From positions 9,700 through 39,419 of the forward strand of contig MNCI01018982.1 in assembly GCA_015680685.1 (NCBI GenBank): a stretch of 29,720 nucleotides of DNA. Direction: 5' to 3'. The position numbers and the translations under genes were made by a program. The notes under the pieces are model-generated. The model made no database searches and was not told the origin of the DNA. It worked only from the letters and a program-made list of their open reading frames with translations. The stretch is from Gnetum montanum (Eukaryota; Streptophyta; Gnetopsida; Gnetales; Gnetaceae). Numbering within the stretch: position 1 is the first letter of the stretch; every line of letters begins with the position of its first letter. Positions 1 through 10,053 of the stretch are shown here, piece after piece.

Positions 1-1295
1 ATTACCTCTTCACCTTCCTCCAACCTCATCGAGAAATTGGTGGCATTCCCAGAGATTTCTGGGAATAGATGATGTGTTGCTAATGACATCATCACCTCTC
101 AAGTGTTAGGATCTGACCTCAAAGGTAGCTGCATTCTTTGGGAAAAGAAAATGGAAGCACCCTCTCCATTTGGCTACCTGTTTAGGCCACCTCATTAAGG
201 TGACTTATTGTTGGCTGACACACAGATGGATCTGCCCCACTTGTTCCTACTTGTTGCTCTTGTTCACTCGAGCTGCTCTCAAATTTTCAGTAGACATTCA
301 AGGGTTTGCGCAGGCCTTCGGTGTGGTTTCTTGAATTGGTGGTGGTGGTAGTAACTCCTCTTCTTGAGTGGTTTTTGGCATCTTATTTTTCATGATTTCT
401 ACCCATGAGGCCAAGGGAGCATGCTTGAGAGTATCATTAGAATAGTGAATGATGCTTGCCCCTTTGCAAAGTTTTTTGATAAGGCACAGAAAGGGCAGGG
501 TCTTCCTTCCACGTTCATTCTCCTTGAAATGCTTCTCTATCTCCAAATAAATCAGCTGTGGAAGGTTAATGGGAAATGTTTTGCTTAAAGCTGTGCATGC
601 TTGAGTGGAGAAAGTCCACTCCACTGTTGTGAGTGCACCATACTCCTTACGATCTATCCCATAACATCATTGGGTCCACTTCCTTTTTGCCTTAGAATGA
701 ACTTTTGTTGATATCTTTGCCAACTATGATCCAATATCCGACAACCTTAGTGCCTGTGCGATGGCCTCTGTTGAGTAGGACACTTGAATGTCCTTGATTT
801 TTACAATGGACCTTGGCCTTCGACTATTCTAGAAGAGATAGGTCTCTCCCATGTACCACTCCCCACCAGACGTGATGACTGGCCACATGGGAGAGGCTTG
901 CAATTATGTCTTGACATCCTCTGGAGCTTTCTCCAAAAATGGCCTGAAGTTTATCTCTTGAAGAATTGATCTTTGAATCTCTCGAGACTTGATGATGTCT
1001 AGGTAGGCTTGAGTTAGAGTAACCTCAAGCCTTGACACAGGTCCAAGTGCTTCTCCTCATTGGGATTGTTTTATAGGCACTTCTTCTTTTGGAATTTGTC
1101 AAACAGGTTCCACTTCGGGCTCCTCATGAAGATGTCTTGTTGCATGGGTTGTCTCTTGTTGTTCTTGGCCTTGTTCCTACTGGCCCCTTCTAGCTCTAGG
1201 TCACTTCTCCCATGGTTGTGAGGGTTCTCCTTCCTATGGATGTTTTTGTTTGGGTGCCATCTATAATCACAATAGAACCATGGATTAGCAATCAT
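1..1295 (-). pseudogene. Degenerate plant retroelement ORF (RE-1), 'putative plant transposon protein'-like
   Basis: Reading the minus strand from about 1295 down to the window edge gives a broken protein in several open pieces. A basic, Asn/Lys-rich start (1071-1295) is followed by a piece with AYLDIIKSREIQRSILQEI (about 950-1020), then VSYSTEAIAQALRL (about 730-780), then a 108-codon open stretch (298-624) containing GRKTLPFLCLIKKLCKGASI. A phrase of the type LPF-LI-LC, preceded by a 'YS.EAIA.ALGL' phrase, is what I associate with the plant 'putative transposon protein' family carried by LTR retroelements; its role there is unclear to me. In-frame stops occur near 680, 810 and 870. The frame runs off the left edge, so length cannot be compared. 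The assignment rests on motif memory and is moderate to low. Confidence 0.4.
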
Positions 1296-1710
1296 TATGT
1301 AACCTTAAAAAAATAGGTATACCTTAACTCTTGAGGGTAGTTACACTTGGCTAAGTTGTGATTATGGTTGATTTAATTAACTCAATTGTTATTTTGATTT
1401 ATGCCTTATCATTGATAAATCATCCTAGAGATTGTTGGAAGGGTTAACTTGGAAAAAGTTGATGTTTATATATGATTAAGGTTACTAATCCTTGGGGGAG
1501 TTAGAAAATATTTTCAAAAATTGCATTGAAAACCTTAAGGTTTGTGGCCCCTATGATAAAGATGTTACCTCTAGTAAGTGCAGGATCGAAAAACGGAGTG
1601 ATTTGGACAAACAGTTTGAAAGTTATGGACTTTAGAAGGTTTTGGGCTATGAAAAATTACAAAAATTTATTATGTTATGATCAAATTGCAAAAATTTCCA
1701 AAGTGTCTAG

Positions 1711-1722
1711 TCGTATATATAG
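1711..1722 (-). promoter_or_regulatory. TATA-like box in probable RE-1 LTR
   Basis: The minus strand reads CTATATATACGA here. It sits 12 bp downstream of the shared 24-bp motif at 1735-1758, the same arrangement as in the RE-2 LTR (17 bp). This supports a real retroelement core promoter rather than a chance AT run. Confidence 0.35.
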
Positions 1723-2584
1723 TATTTTTGCACTACGTCGATGAGGCCTTGTTGATGTAGCTGTTGACCACCATTGACTTCCATTGACTTTGGTCAAACT
1801 TTCAAAATACAAGGAATTTTTGATGAAATTGGGGTCAAATGAAAGATTAGAAGACCAAGAATAGTATGAAATCATGAGAAGAGTGTGTTGAAGTTCATAA
1901 ATTCGAAAAAATGAAGGAAAATTAATTTAATGGATGAATGTAATGAAAGATTAAGGAGTATTGAGTGGTTTACACAATAGAAAATACGAAATATAAGATT
2001 GTAGTGATGTCAAAGGTAAGGAACCTTAACTAATCAACCCAAAAGCTATGCAAGTGGGTCCTCCTCATAGTAGGATTAGGTCCTTTTTTCCCTTGCATAG
2101 CCTCAACTAAGGAGTCCATGGGCCCCATAGTGGATTTAATGATCATGACAAGTTAAGGACCAACCCAAAAGAATCCACTCAAGAATCCCAATATGTCAAA
2201 CTAAGACATAGAGCATAACATAGAACTCGACAGTGAGGTGAGTTATGGCAGCATGGATGGATGATAGAGAAGGTGGAATGGAGTTTGAAATTGAGGTCAT
2301 AAGAACTCCCTTGTGAAATTGTGATTAAAATGGCCCAAGAAGTTCCATCCTTAGTCCAAACCAAAGCCATCCACTTTCACTGACTTCACATTGCCACTCT
2401 AAGATTGATCCACCTACTTAAGACACAAGAGTATCCTTGCAAGACAACCACCATTCCACAAAGAGGAGAGAGAAGTAGGAAGTGAGAGAGAGAGGGCCTT
2501 AGTTAGAGGGGGCCTTCAGGCATAGGTGTATGTCCTTCAAGTCCCATAACTAGTGCTTGTAGCCCTTTTATTTGTCCAAGAGAT

Positions 2585-2708
2585 GTGCTTTGAATTTCCA
2601 TTGAAATGGAAACCACACCATGTGAGGACTTATTCATGTTGAAGGGGTATGCTTTGAATTCCCATTGGATTTTTTTTATGGGAACCGCACCATGCTACGA
2701 CGTTATTT
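2585..2708. repeat. Imperfect direct repeat (2585-2635, 2650-2708), each copy with a hairpin
   Basis: Both copies start TGCTTTGAATT and share the following hairpin arms and a CACCATG-type tail. Copy 1 holds TTTCCATT/AATGGAAA with a 2-nt loop (2595-2612). Copy 2 holds TTCCCAT/ATGGGAA with a 12-nt T-rich loop (2659-2684). The arms differ by a T-to-C change matched by an A-to-G change in the partner arm. Confidence 0.7.
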
Positions 2709-2899
2709 GTCTTCCTATCATTGGGTGGTATGGAATGGTAGGAAGTCTGTGAAAAACACTGAAGCACTTAAGTATGAAGAAGAGTACAAAGAGTACTGAG
2801 TCCCCTTGAAGTCACACCCTTTACAAACCTTCGGATCCTCGTAATTTTGGAACTACCAAGGTTAATGATTGATTAAAAGTTTCTTTAATGAAAAAGGGA

Positions 2900-3423
2900 C
2901 TCAAATTCCCAGAACAAAGAAAGCCATAGAGCTCATTGGATGGGTGGATGATGTGGATTCACTACGTGTTCCATGAAAAATAAACCATGCCGAAGTCATC
3001 AGACATCAAAATTCAAAAATAGAAACTAGACATTGAGAATGACACATTAAGTGCAAACCATCATTAGTAAACAACAATAGCAACATTGTGTCCTATGAAA
3101 AAAAAGTAAATTTATTAGCAAAAATGAGAAAATATCACACTTAATCAAAGGAAACAAAAGAAATGAAATAAAGTAAAATATATAAGAAAGTGTAAAATAA
3201 TCAAGAAATTTTAAAGGTACTAAAGATGATGTAAAATTTAGAAAAATTTGAAAATAAAAAAATTTGTAAAAAAAAAATGTGAAAAACAAAATTGTAGAAA
3301 AACAAAGAGGCCATGGTCATGGTCAACATGGATGGCCATCTCCCCCACAACTGAGTTGGAAGGAGGAGATTCAAAAAATAGAACGTGGATGTCCATTAGT
3401 TGAGGCAGTATTTACACTAGCTT
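2900..3423. other. A-rich non-coding stretch
   Basis: The stretch 3095-3300 is strongly A-rich on the plus strand and gives only a Phe/Tyr/Leu-rich shadow frame on the minus strand. A minus-strand purine run, GTGGGGGAGATGG (about 3340-3352), lies about 75 bp after the end of RE-2 integrase and resembles a Ty3/Gypsy polypurine tract. However, no LTR matching 9275-10187 follows it, so no 3' LTR is called. Confidence 0.3.
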
Positions 3424-4495
3424 GTCTTGGTTCTAGGAAAGGCTTAATTTGTTGGATATTGACCAACTACTTTTTATTTGGGTTGCCAAGTTTGTAAATT
3501 ATCATGGCCCTAGAGGCAAAGGTTTGATCAATTATATAAGGTCCCTTCCACAATGTTTGAAATTTTTTCTTTTGAGGTAAATGTGTGGGGTTTTAGTAGA
3601 GGACCTTATCTCCTGGTTGAAACTTTACTTTCCTAATTCTAAGGTTATGGCATTGCTTGTTGAATGCCTTGTTCATCTTATTCAAAAATAGGGTGACTAA
3701 GTGATTTTTTTCTAGCATGTTCAAATTGATGAATCTTTCTTTTTGTGTTAGAATTAGGTCAAGTTTTAATTCATAGGTCATTGAGAGTGTATGGAGCTTG
3801 GATTGAATCGGGAGCATTGGAAGTTTTCTATACACTAACTCATAGGGAGAATATCCAATGAGAAGTTTCCTAGTTGATTAGTAAGCCTAGAGAGCATCAT
3901 TAAGTTTTGTGCTCCAATCCTTTCTATATTTGTTAATGGTTCACGTTAATATTTTATAATCTCCTAGGGGGATGGTAAGGTGTTGTTAATTTATGTTCTA
4001 CCCCCAAGTGTTGCATTAATTTTCCAAATGTGACACCTGTGAAATGAGTTCCATTATTAGAAATTAGTGAACACAGCACCCCAAACCTATTTACAATATG
4101 TTGTTGTATAAATTTGGCAATAGTGAATGATGTGCAATTTGTAACGGCTGCTGCTTCAACCCATTTTGTGCAATAGTCAACTGCTACTATAATATACACT
4201 TTCTTGTTAGACATGGATGTGATGGAACCCATGAAGTTAACGCCCCATATGTCGAAAGGTTCTAGTGGTTGAATCCACGATTGAGGACCTTCCATACAAG
4301 TAGTTATCCCCCCATCACGTTGACAATATTCACAAGACTTGACGAACTGGTGGGCATCCCTAAAGGTTGTGGACCAATAGTATCCTACCATTCAGATTTT
4401 TATGGCTGTGCATCTCCCTGCATAGTGGCCTCCACAAGGTCCTTCATGAGCATCCTAGAGAATACGTAGTTGATCTTTGTCAGGGACATACCAAC
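3424..4495 (-). pseudogene. RE-2 integrase, decayed
   Basis: Integrase joins the cDNA copy to host DNA. The minus strand shows the N-terminal zinc domain (His of DAHEG and of GGHYAG near 4430-4460, then CEYCQR near 4325). The catalytic core (3954-4391) follows, with DIWGVNFMG and SNNGTHF, and then a C-terminal region with KFQPGDKVLY (3593-3622) and a WKGPYIID phrase (about 3540). All four zinc ligands are visible. Both visible catalytic Asp positions read Asn: codon 4236-4238 (GVNFMG for the usual IDFMG) and codon 4056-4058 (SNNGTHF for SDNGTHF). The stretch that should hold the catalytic Glu, after PYHP, is frameshifted and lost. Trp and Arg positions of the DALWAYRT-type phrase (about 3870-3890) are now stops. 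The enzyme is inactive as written. Confidence 0.85.
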
Positions 4496-4700
4496 GGATC
4501 AGTCCATTAACACACACCTTGTAAAGGTGTCTGTTGATTTCCATGAAGTATTTGACTTGAAGAAATTGTTTCTTTTTCCTAAAATCCAAGTCTTGTGACA
4601 TCTCTTGAGTGAGAAGATATGTGACAATGCCATTATACCATATTACTTTTGCAGGTGTTTATTCATTTATTGCTCTAGTAAAGAGGAATTTGTTTGGAAA

Positions 4701-5147
4701 CTAATTAGAGAGTGGGCTCTCCTTCTCTTTGTTATCCCATCTTAAGTAAGAAAGATGGTCAATGATCACATTCTTGGTCCATTTTTGATCTACCATAGTA
4801 AGATCAAATTCTTGCAAGATCACAAGCCATCGTATAACACGAGGGCTCACCGTCAACTTATTCATAAGGAAGAAAATTGCACTATGGTCCATATGTATAA
4901 ATATTTTGTAACCTAGCACATAATGTCTAAAATTTTCTACTGCATATACCACTACCATTAATTCCTTTTCCATGGTGGTGTAATTTAACTATGCTCACAT
5001 AATGCTTTGATTTGCACAGTGGATATAATATGAACATTTCTTATTATCCATCTGAATAAGCATTGCTCCCAAAGCATAGTTAGATGCGTCTGTCATGATA
5101 TGGAATGGTTTGGACCAATCTGGTGCTTGTAGGATTGGTGTTTCTAT
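4701..5147 (-). pseudogene. RE-2 RNase H domain, decayed but with catalytic residues visible
   Basis: RNase H degrades the RNA strand during reverse transcription. The domain begins with ETPILQAPDWSKPF and MTDASNYALGAML (5000-5147), breaks near 4975-4995, and continues with MEKELMVVVYAVENFRHYVL, HMDHSAIFFLMNK and RWLVILQEFDLTMVD (4701-4973). The Asp of TDAS, the Glu of KEL and the Asp of MDHS, expected metal ligands, are all present. A frame break splits the domain at the YYI-like segment where a 'SRTLN' phrase would be expected. It starts immediately after an ambiguous base at 5148 and a deletion that removed the RT thumb. Confidence 0.85.
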
Positions 5148-5148
5148 N

Positions 5149-5760
5149 GGCTTGCTTAAAGGTAGCTCCATAGGTGGAGAAGTCATCCATGAAGACTCCA
5201 ACACCACTGCTGATCTATTATTGAAAGATACTAAGGAACAAGTGTTGAAATGTTGCAGGGGCATTGCATAGGCCAAATGGCATCTTACAGTATACAAAAT
5301 TTCCCTAGGGACTCGTGAATATTGTCTTGGCCTAGTCTTCTAGCACAATTTGAATTTGGTTATAGCTACTATAACTGTCCAAGAAACTACAATAACAATG
5401 CCTAGATATGGTGTCTAATACTTGATCCACAAATGGAAAAGGAAGGTGATCCTTAAATGTTGCCATATTTAACAACCTAAAGTGAATGCAAACCCGCCAT
5501 TTACCACCTTTCTTTGGTACAATTATGAGTGGGCTAACCAAATCACTATTCGCTATTAGATAGATAAACCTTGCCTTGAGGAGTTGCTCTATCTCCTTCT
5601 TAATGATTTGCTTCAATTTGGGGTTTAGATGCCTCTACGGATGCCTTCTAGGCTTCATGGCCAGGTCAGTGTAGATGTAGTGCTGGCATATCCTTGGATC
5701 AATTCCTATTAGCTCTGGATATGATCAAGTGAAGGCTATTGACCATTTATTCACCACTTT
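5149..5760 (-). pseudogene. RE-2 reverse transcriptase, palm present, thumb deleted
   Basis: This is the element's RNA-dependent DNA polymerase. On the minus strand, a lead-in with GIDPRICQHYIYTDLAMK (about 5650-5705) is followed by KKEIEQLLKARFIY, SPLIIVPKKGGKWRVC, SFLDSYSSYNQIQI (5332-5616), MPFGLCNAPATFQ (about 5240-5280) and the active-site VFMDDF (codons for FMDD at 5182-5193). The motif A Asp (in FLDSY) and both Asp of FMDD are kept. The usual FLDGYSGYNQ has Ser for both Gly, and the usual CVDFR reads CIHFR. Stops lie near 5325, 5310 and 5230. After FMDD only about 30 codons separate it from the RNase H TDAS, where family members have well over 100 residues, so the thumb/connection is missing. 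The unresolved base N at 5148 lies at this junction. Confidence 0.88.
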
Positions 5761-6147
5761 CAAGAACTTTTATTTTTGTTCAGGACTAAGTTTGGCATTA
5801 ATGATAACTAGTTTACCATTCTTTAAAAATGCATACTCCATTTTGATTGGTAAAGTTTTTAGTTCTAAGGGCTCCTACTTGAATTGATTAGGGATCTCCA
5901 ACTCTTCCCAGCAGTTATCATCATCTTCATTAGAGAGTTGGAAATGGAATTATTCAATTTTTTCTATGCCTTCAACATATGCATAAGTTAAAATCTGAGT
6001 TGGTTCCATGCATATTGTGTTGCTATTAGAATTGGCTATTAGCCACTGGGTGCCCTCCTACTTTGTGGCTACTATGCACATACATCGTTGAATATTAATA
6101 TCTTGTGCACACTAATTGCATGCCTTAATGTATGTGCTCTTGATTGA
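5761..6147 (-). other. RE-2 protease-to-RT spacer, unreadable
   Basis: By position this is the polyprotein linker between protease and RT. All minus frames are short and broken, and I see no domain. The plus strand also offers nothing convincing. Confidence 0.4.
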
Positions 6148-6640
6148 TCAAATTTTTTGCACGCAATTACATCCATTATCATGGTACGCAATGCATGGAA
6201 TACACTTCTTCTCAATTTTTCCTAACTGATTTTCCTTAGATATTTTGAGAGATAGGTCCCTTATACCCATTCGTGCGTCGATTGTGCTTAACCAAGCCCT
6301 TCTCATGATGATGAGGAAGTCACTTTTGTAGTTGTCCAGCTTGATTACCAAAAAATTAGTAGCATAGGACCACCCACAAATTGTGGTCACAATGTCCTCT
6401 ACTAATCCAAAAGGGACCATAATCAATTGATCTGCTAATTCTAGATGGATATTTCTCTTCTTAAGAAGTGTTAGGTTCTAGGCCTTGTACATATCATGGG
6501 AGATGAGGTTAATTGCAGAACCAGAGTTAAGAAGAGCCTTGCATGGCTCCTATCCAGCAATTCATAGAAAGATGAGTGGACTTCTTGGATCAACTCTTTT
6601 TGTAGGAAGATTGCCAACCTTGATCCTGTTAGAAACAACA
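6148..6640 (-). pseudogene. RE-2 aspartic protease, catalytic Asp changed to Asn
   Basis: The protease should cut the Gag-Pol polyprotein. The minus strand reads ALLNSGSAINLISHDMYKA (about 6485-6535), the retropepsin active-site region that in Athila-like elements reads LLD.GAS.NL. Then comes PFGLVEDIVTTICG and a C-terminal segment with DFLIIMRRAWLSTIDARMGI, matching the usual ILGRPFLAT..ALIDV..G region. The catalytic Asp codon is Asn at 6526-6528, a change explained by one G-to-A step on the coding strand. Stops interrupt the frame near 6475, 6555 and 6565. It lies between the Pro/Tyr/Gln-rich gag tail and RT, as expected. Confidence 0.8.
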
Positions 6641-9120
6641 TGAGTTAGCATTATAATGCAGATCCTAGGTGACACTTGGTTTGAAGGGTGCTCGAAGGTA
6701 TTTGATGTAGAGGATGAGGGTGTTGGAGATGTAGGACGATTAACTAGAGTAGGTTGTGAGGGCTAAAGAGGATTGCTAGGCTAGAAGAAAGGTCATTTCC
6801 TTGATTGATTATCTAGACCACTTGGTTGAAAAATTGGTTGTAATTGTACAACCGTTGTAGCATTTCATTGTTGTGGCTATGGAGGAATCTCACCTTGCAT
6901 AGACATAGTAGGAGATAATTAGGTTGAAGATGGAGATGTAGGTGCCGAGGGATGTGGAGGATGATAAGGATATGGATATGATTTTTCTCCTCGAGTAGAT
7001 GTTGAATGTGTTCGGTGGTACTTTGGAGGGTAATAGTGATGCTGGAACGATGAATAACTTACCAAACTTCTAGGGGAGACGGGTTACTAAACATAGTACC
7101 CATATGGATTTGGTTACCTATAAGGGTATTGCTGCCTTGGTGGTGGCATTCCCCACGATTGTGATTGGTACCATTATTGGTACTATTCATAAGGTTGTGG
7201 AGGAGTTCCACTTGGGTAGTAAGCTTATTATTGTTGGTGGAATTGCCTTGGACTGCCTTGAGGGTAAGGCAATCATCTTGGAGCTTGTCTATGTGCTAGG
7301 TGAGGATTTAATGCGTACACTCTAGACTCTTGTAAGTGTGACACCAAAGGATAGCATCCCTTTGGATGTTCATATTGATAGATGTCACATTTAGTTTCAT
7401 CATCAAAGTCAGATTCCACAAATTCGTCTATTATAACAACTTTGCCCTTACCTCTCTGGTATGCACATTCAGCTTCTTTTTGCCATTTACGATTATGATC
7501 ACTATTTTGCTCTTTGGATTCTTTGACAATCTTCAAAGCAGTTTGAAACTTTTCATCCAAAGAGTCTCATAACTTGTCAACCTTGGCTAAAATGTTAGAA
7601 ACAAATTTTTGGATAGGCAAGGTCTTTCTGTTCGTCACTTCATCAAGTGGTGACTACTCCTTGTCAAAAAATTGGACCTCTTGTTTTTTGATGGATGGAT
7701 TCCTATTATACTCTTTAGCACTCTCCCTTTTTTGTAGCTGACCTTCTTCTTTTGCTACTTGCTCAATTAGCCTTTGGATCTGATGAGCTCTCATTTTAGA
7801 CAACCTCCCTTGGGCATACACCCTAAGGGTTCTTCTTGTTTCTACTTTGAGTCCATCTATGATGTGGCGAAGTTGTTCCCTTTGAGAGTAATCATGGCCA
7901 GGGCATCTGTGTAAGAGTGAATAGTATTGGTCCATGGTGGCATCCAAGGTTTTGTGTGCTCCTTGTTTCTAGCCTTGGATTTTCCTTCTTAGATTAGACA
8001 CTCTAGAGTATGTTTGATATTTGTCATTGAAAAATTCTAACATGGTACTCCATATTTGGATAGATTCTAGCTCTAAGGATCGGTACTAACTTTTAGCTTC
8101 CTTAATGAGTATCCTTGGGAAAAGCTTGAGTTTCTTCCACTTGTTCTCTATATTATGTAAGACATAGGCATCTTGAAAAGCTTGTAGGTATGTTTGTGGA
8201 TCAAAATTGTATCCCCCCTCAAATCTTGAGATATTGTTCATATCTAGGTGCTTGATTTAACTATCCTTCATATGCCTAGTTGGAATTCTTACTACCTCCA
8301 CAATGTTACACATACTTCGAGTCACCAGTAAAGGTTCATCATCATCATTGCATTGATGAAACTAATGATGGTTTTGGCCACCCCTTCGATTTTGGTGGCC
8401 TTCATGGTCATTGTTATTTCATTGATCACATTCATTATGGTTGTTTCGAGGGTGGCTTCCATGGGAACTATCAAATGAAGAGGAATGTTTAAAATCGGAT
8501 GAAGAGGCAGGTGGACTACCACCACCATTGTGATGTTCGCCATCACTCTTATGCTTTTTTCGATCACCATCATTAGATCCCTTGTTATTACAATGTTCAG
8601 CCAAGTCCCTACGTTGGCTATCACTCTTTCTTGAACCTGGTTTATGAATAGTTGATCACAAGGTCAAGTTCACATCCTCACCATCAGTAACAGGGGATGG
8701 AGAATCTTCATGTTGAGAACCTTCCAAGGGAGGATCCTCATTGTCCTCTTGATTTAGTAGGAACAAAGGGTTAGTATAATGTTTTCACTTTATGGCTTCA
8801 TGGAGTTTCTCCTAATGTTTATCTTGCTTATGTTGTGTTTCAGTGGGACAATAGTTCCAAGTGTCATATCCATCCACAACATACTCTTCGTGGAGATCTG
8901 CTATGCCCAACTTCTTAAGGGTTTTAAATAGCATTATGGGCACAGATCTATTGGGGGGCAAAACAACATTGCCCTCCATATCACATCATCATAACTATTC
9001 ATCTTGATGTAGGATGAAGGTGAAATTTGATACAAACTCATCTAAATGAGTGCATACCATGTTGCATTATTTTGGGATTGGTGGTTTGGTATCTTCAGGC
9101 TTGTGAGAAGAAAAAGACAT
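6641..9120 (-). pseudogene. RE-2 gag, decayed
   Basis: Gag builds the virus-like particle that packages element RNA. I place the start at the ATG at 9118-9120 (MSFSSHKPED), because RE-5 begins the same way (MSPFS) at the matching place after its PBS. Order on the minus strand: an FTFILHQDE..VVLPP phrase (about 8930-9030), a Ser/His/Asn/Lys-rich linker (8419-8604), a capsid-type segment with LLHRCPGHDYSQREQL and ETRRTLRVYAQGRL (7654-7947), a zinc-knuckle-like CDIYQYEHPKGC (7354-7389), then a Pro/Tyr/Gln-rich tail (about 6990-7270) running toward protease. The second Cys of the knuckle is Tyr. Stops are frequent. The capsid segment is also recognisable in RE-3 (about 21120-21300) and RE-5 (about 29560-29720). 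Confidence 0.8.
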
Positions 9121-9255
9121 TTTGTAAAACAAAATGAAATTGTCAGTGTGCTTTTATAATTTATGTATAGTGGGAATGTTATTGACCTTTAGGTTCGTAT
9201 AACGATATTAGTGGTATCCACTTAGACTTAAATAGCGCACATTCCACAAACAAAG

Positions 9256-9273
9256 TCCTCGACAATGGTGCCA
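9256..9273 (-). other. RE-2 primer-binding site (tRNA-Asp type)
   Basis: The minus strand reads TGGCACCATTGTCGAGGA, matching 14 of 18 bases of TGGCGCCGTTGCCGGGGA, the complement of the plant tRNA-Asp 3' end. All four differences are C-to-T or G-to-A, as expected from decay of methylated CpG and CNG sites. One base separates it from the LTR end (CA at 9276-9275 on the minus strand). Confidence 0.85.
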
Positions 9274-9866
9274 ATGATGAGCGGTGAGGTACCCCTTTTC
9301 CCAACCATACGAATCACAAAGCATTCATGTGCGATCTAGTCAAATTCTGCAAACTTCGTCATTTCTAGTGCACTAGCCTTTTAGGAGGTGAATCTAGCCT
9401 TAAGGTCAATTGTTGTCCTCCCAATTACACTTGTGATGTAGGTTGGTATGATTAAGTGTAACTGAGGCATATAATTTTTATCATTTTGTATTTTATATTT
9501 TGGTGCTCAAAATGTAGATAAAAGGAGTTTAATTAACTAATCTAAGTTACTAATTAAATAATCATTTAACTAATCTTAACATAAGTATTCATTTCCACTT
9601 TTCGTACATGTCCTAAACCCACATATCCACTACTGGGCAACCAAACACTACACTACTGGGCATACCAAGCAATAACACTGTTGGGATTACCAAGTGAATG
9701 CATGTTACGCTCGGAGCAGTAGTACTTATTTGTGTAATCTATCTTGCTTAATTGTCTCATTAATGTAATAACTGGAAAATATTTGACAACTAATTGAAAG
9801 CATTAAATGCATAAATACAATAGCTAATCTATCCAAAGTGTTGCAAGGTTTATTAGAAAGGTTACC

Positions 9867-9872
9867 TTTATT
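9867..9872 (-). terminator. Polyadenylation signal of RE-2 LTR
   Basis: AATAAA reads on the minus strand, about 30 bases after ACCTGAGCAC. The same pair occurs in the RE-5 LTR (AATAAA at 27572-27577), and this conservation between copies is the main support. Confidence 0.5.
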
Positions 9873-10045
9873 ACTGCACACATTGTCGTGCTCAGGTACA
9901 ATGATGCTCAAATAAAGATTCGTACACTCAATGACTCCTACTGTAGACACTTGAGGGAAAACAATTCTAACTTTTGAATGGAAAAAATGCAAGAGTTTCA
10001 CTACTACTAAAATTTGGATTCTCATAAATGCGGTTGGTAGGCATT

Positions 10046-10053
10046 TATTTATA
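10046..10053 (-). promoter_or_regulatory. TATA box of RE-2 LTR
   Basis: The minus strand reads CCTATAAATAAATGCC, a good plant TATA box, 17 bp downstream of the first 24-bp motif and about 770 bp before the PBS. In RE-5 the TATA box is about 730 bp before the PBS, a matching layout. Confidence 0.65.

Larger units (their letters stand above)
1296..2900 (-). repeat. Probable LTR/promoter region of RE-1 (boundaries not resolved)
   Basis: No coding sequence is evident. A minus-strand TATA-like box (TATATATA core within 1711-1722) lies just downstream of a 24-bp GC-containing motif (1735-1758) that is also found directly upstream of the TATA box in the RE-2 LTR. Downstream on the minus strand comes the RE-1 ORF, as expected for LTR, leader, gag order. 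A weak PBS-like TGGCACCCAAAC reads on the minus strand from 1259. I could not fix the LTR ends. The stretch 2460-2520 is GA-rich on the plus strand. The remainder shows nothing recognisable. Confidence 0.3.

Noticed and set aside
298-624. Intact host gene
   Set aside because: The open stretch is only part of a longer frame with stops upstream, and its phrases resemble retroelement-borne plant ORFs.
1242-1259. Possible PBS of RE-1 (TGGCACCCAAAC on the minus strand)
   Set aside because: It matches a lysine-tRNA-type PBS only in the first half, and no LTR end CA lies directly before it.
2679-2690. 12-mer GGGAACCGCACC with an inverted match at 23174-23185
   Set aside because: Isolated 12-base matches are expected by chance in a window of this size, and the surroundings do not align.
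3047-3289. 80-codon Phe/Tyr-rich minus-strand ORF
   Set aside because: It is produced by the A-rich DNA of 3095-3300; no domain.
7104-7325. 73-codon plus-strand ORF
   Set aside because: It is antisense to the Pro/Tyr/Gln-rich gag tail of RE-2 and has the Val/Ile/Gly-rich look of a shadow.
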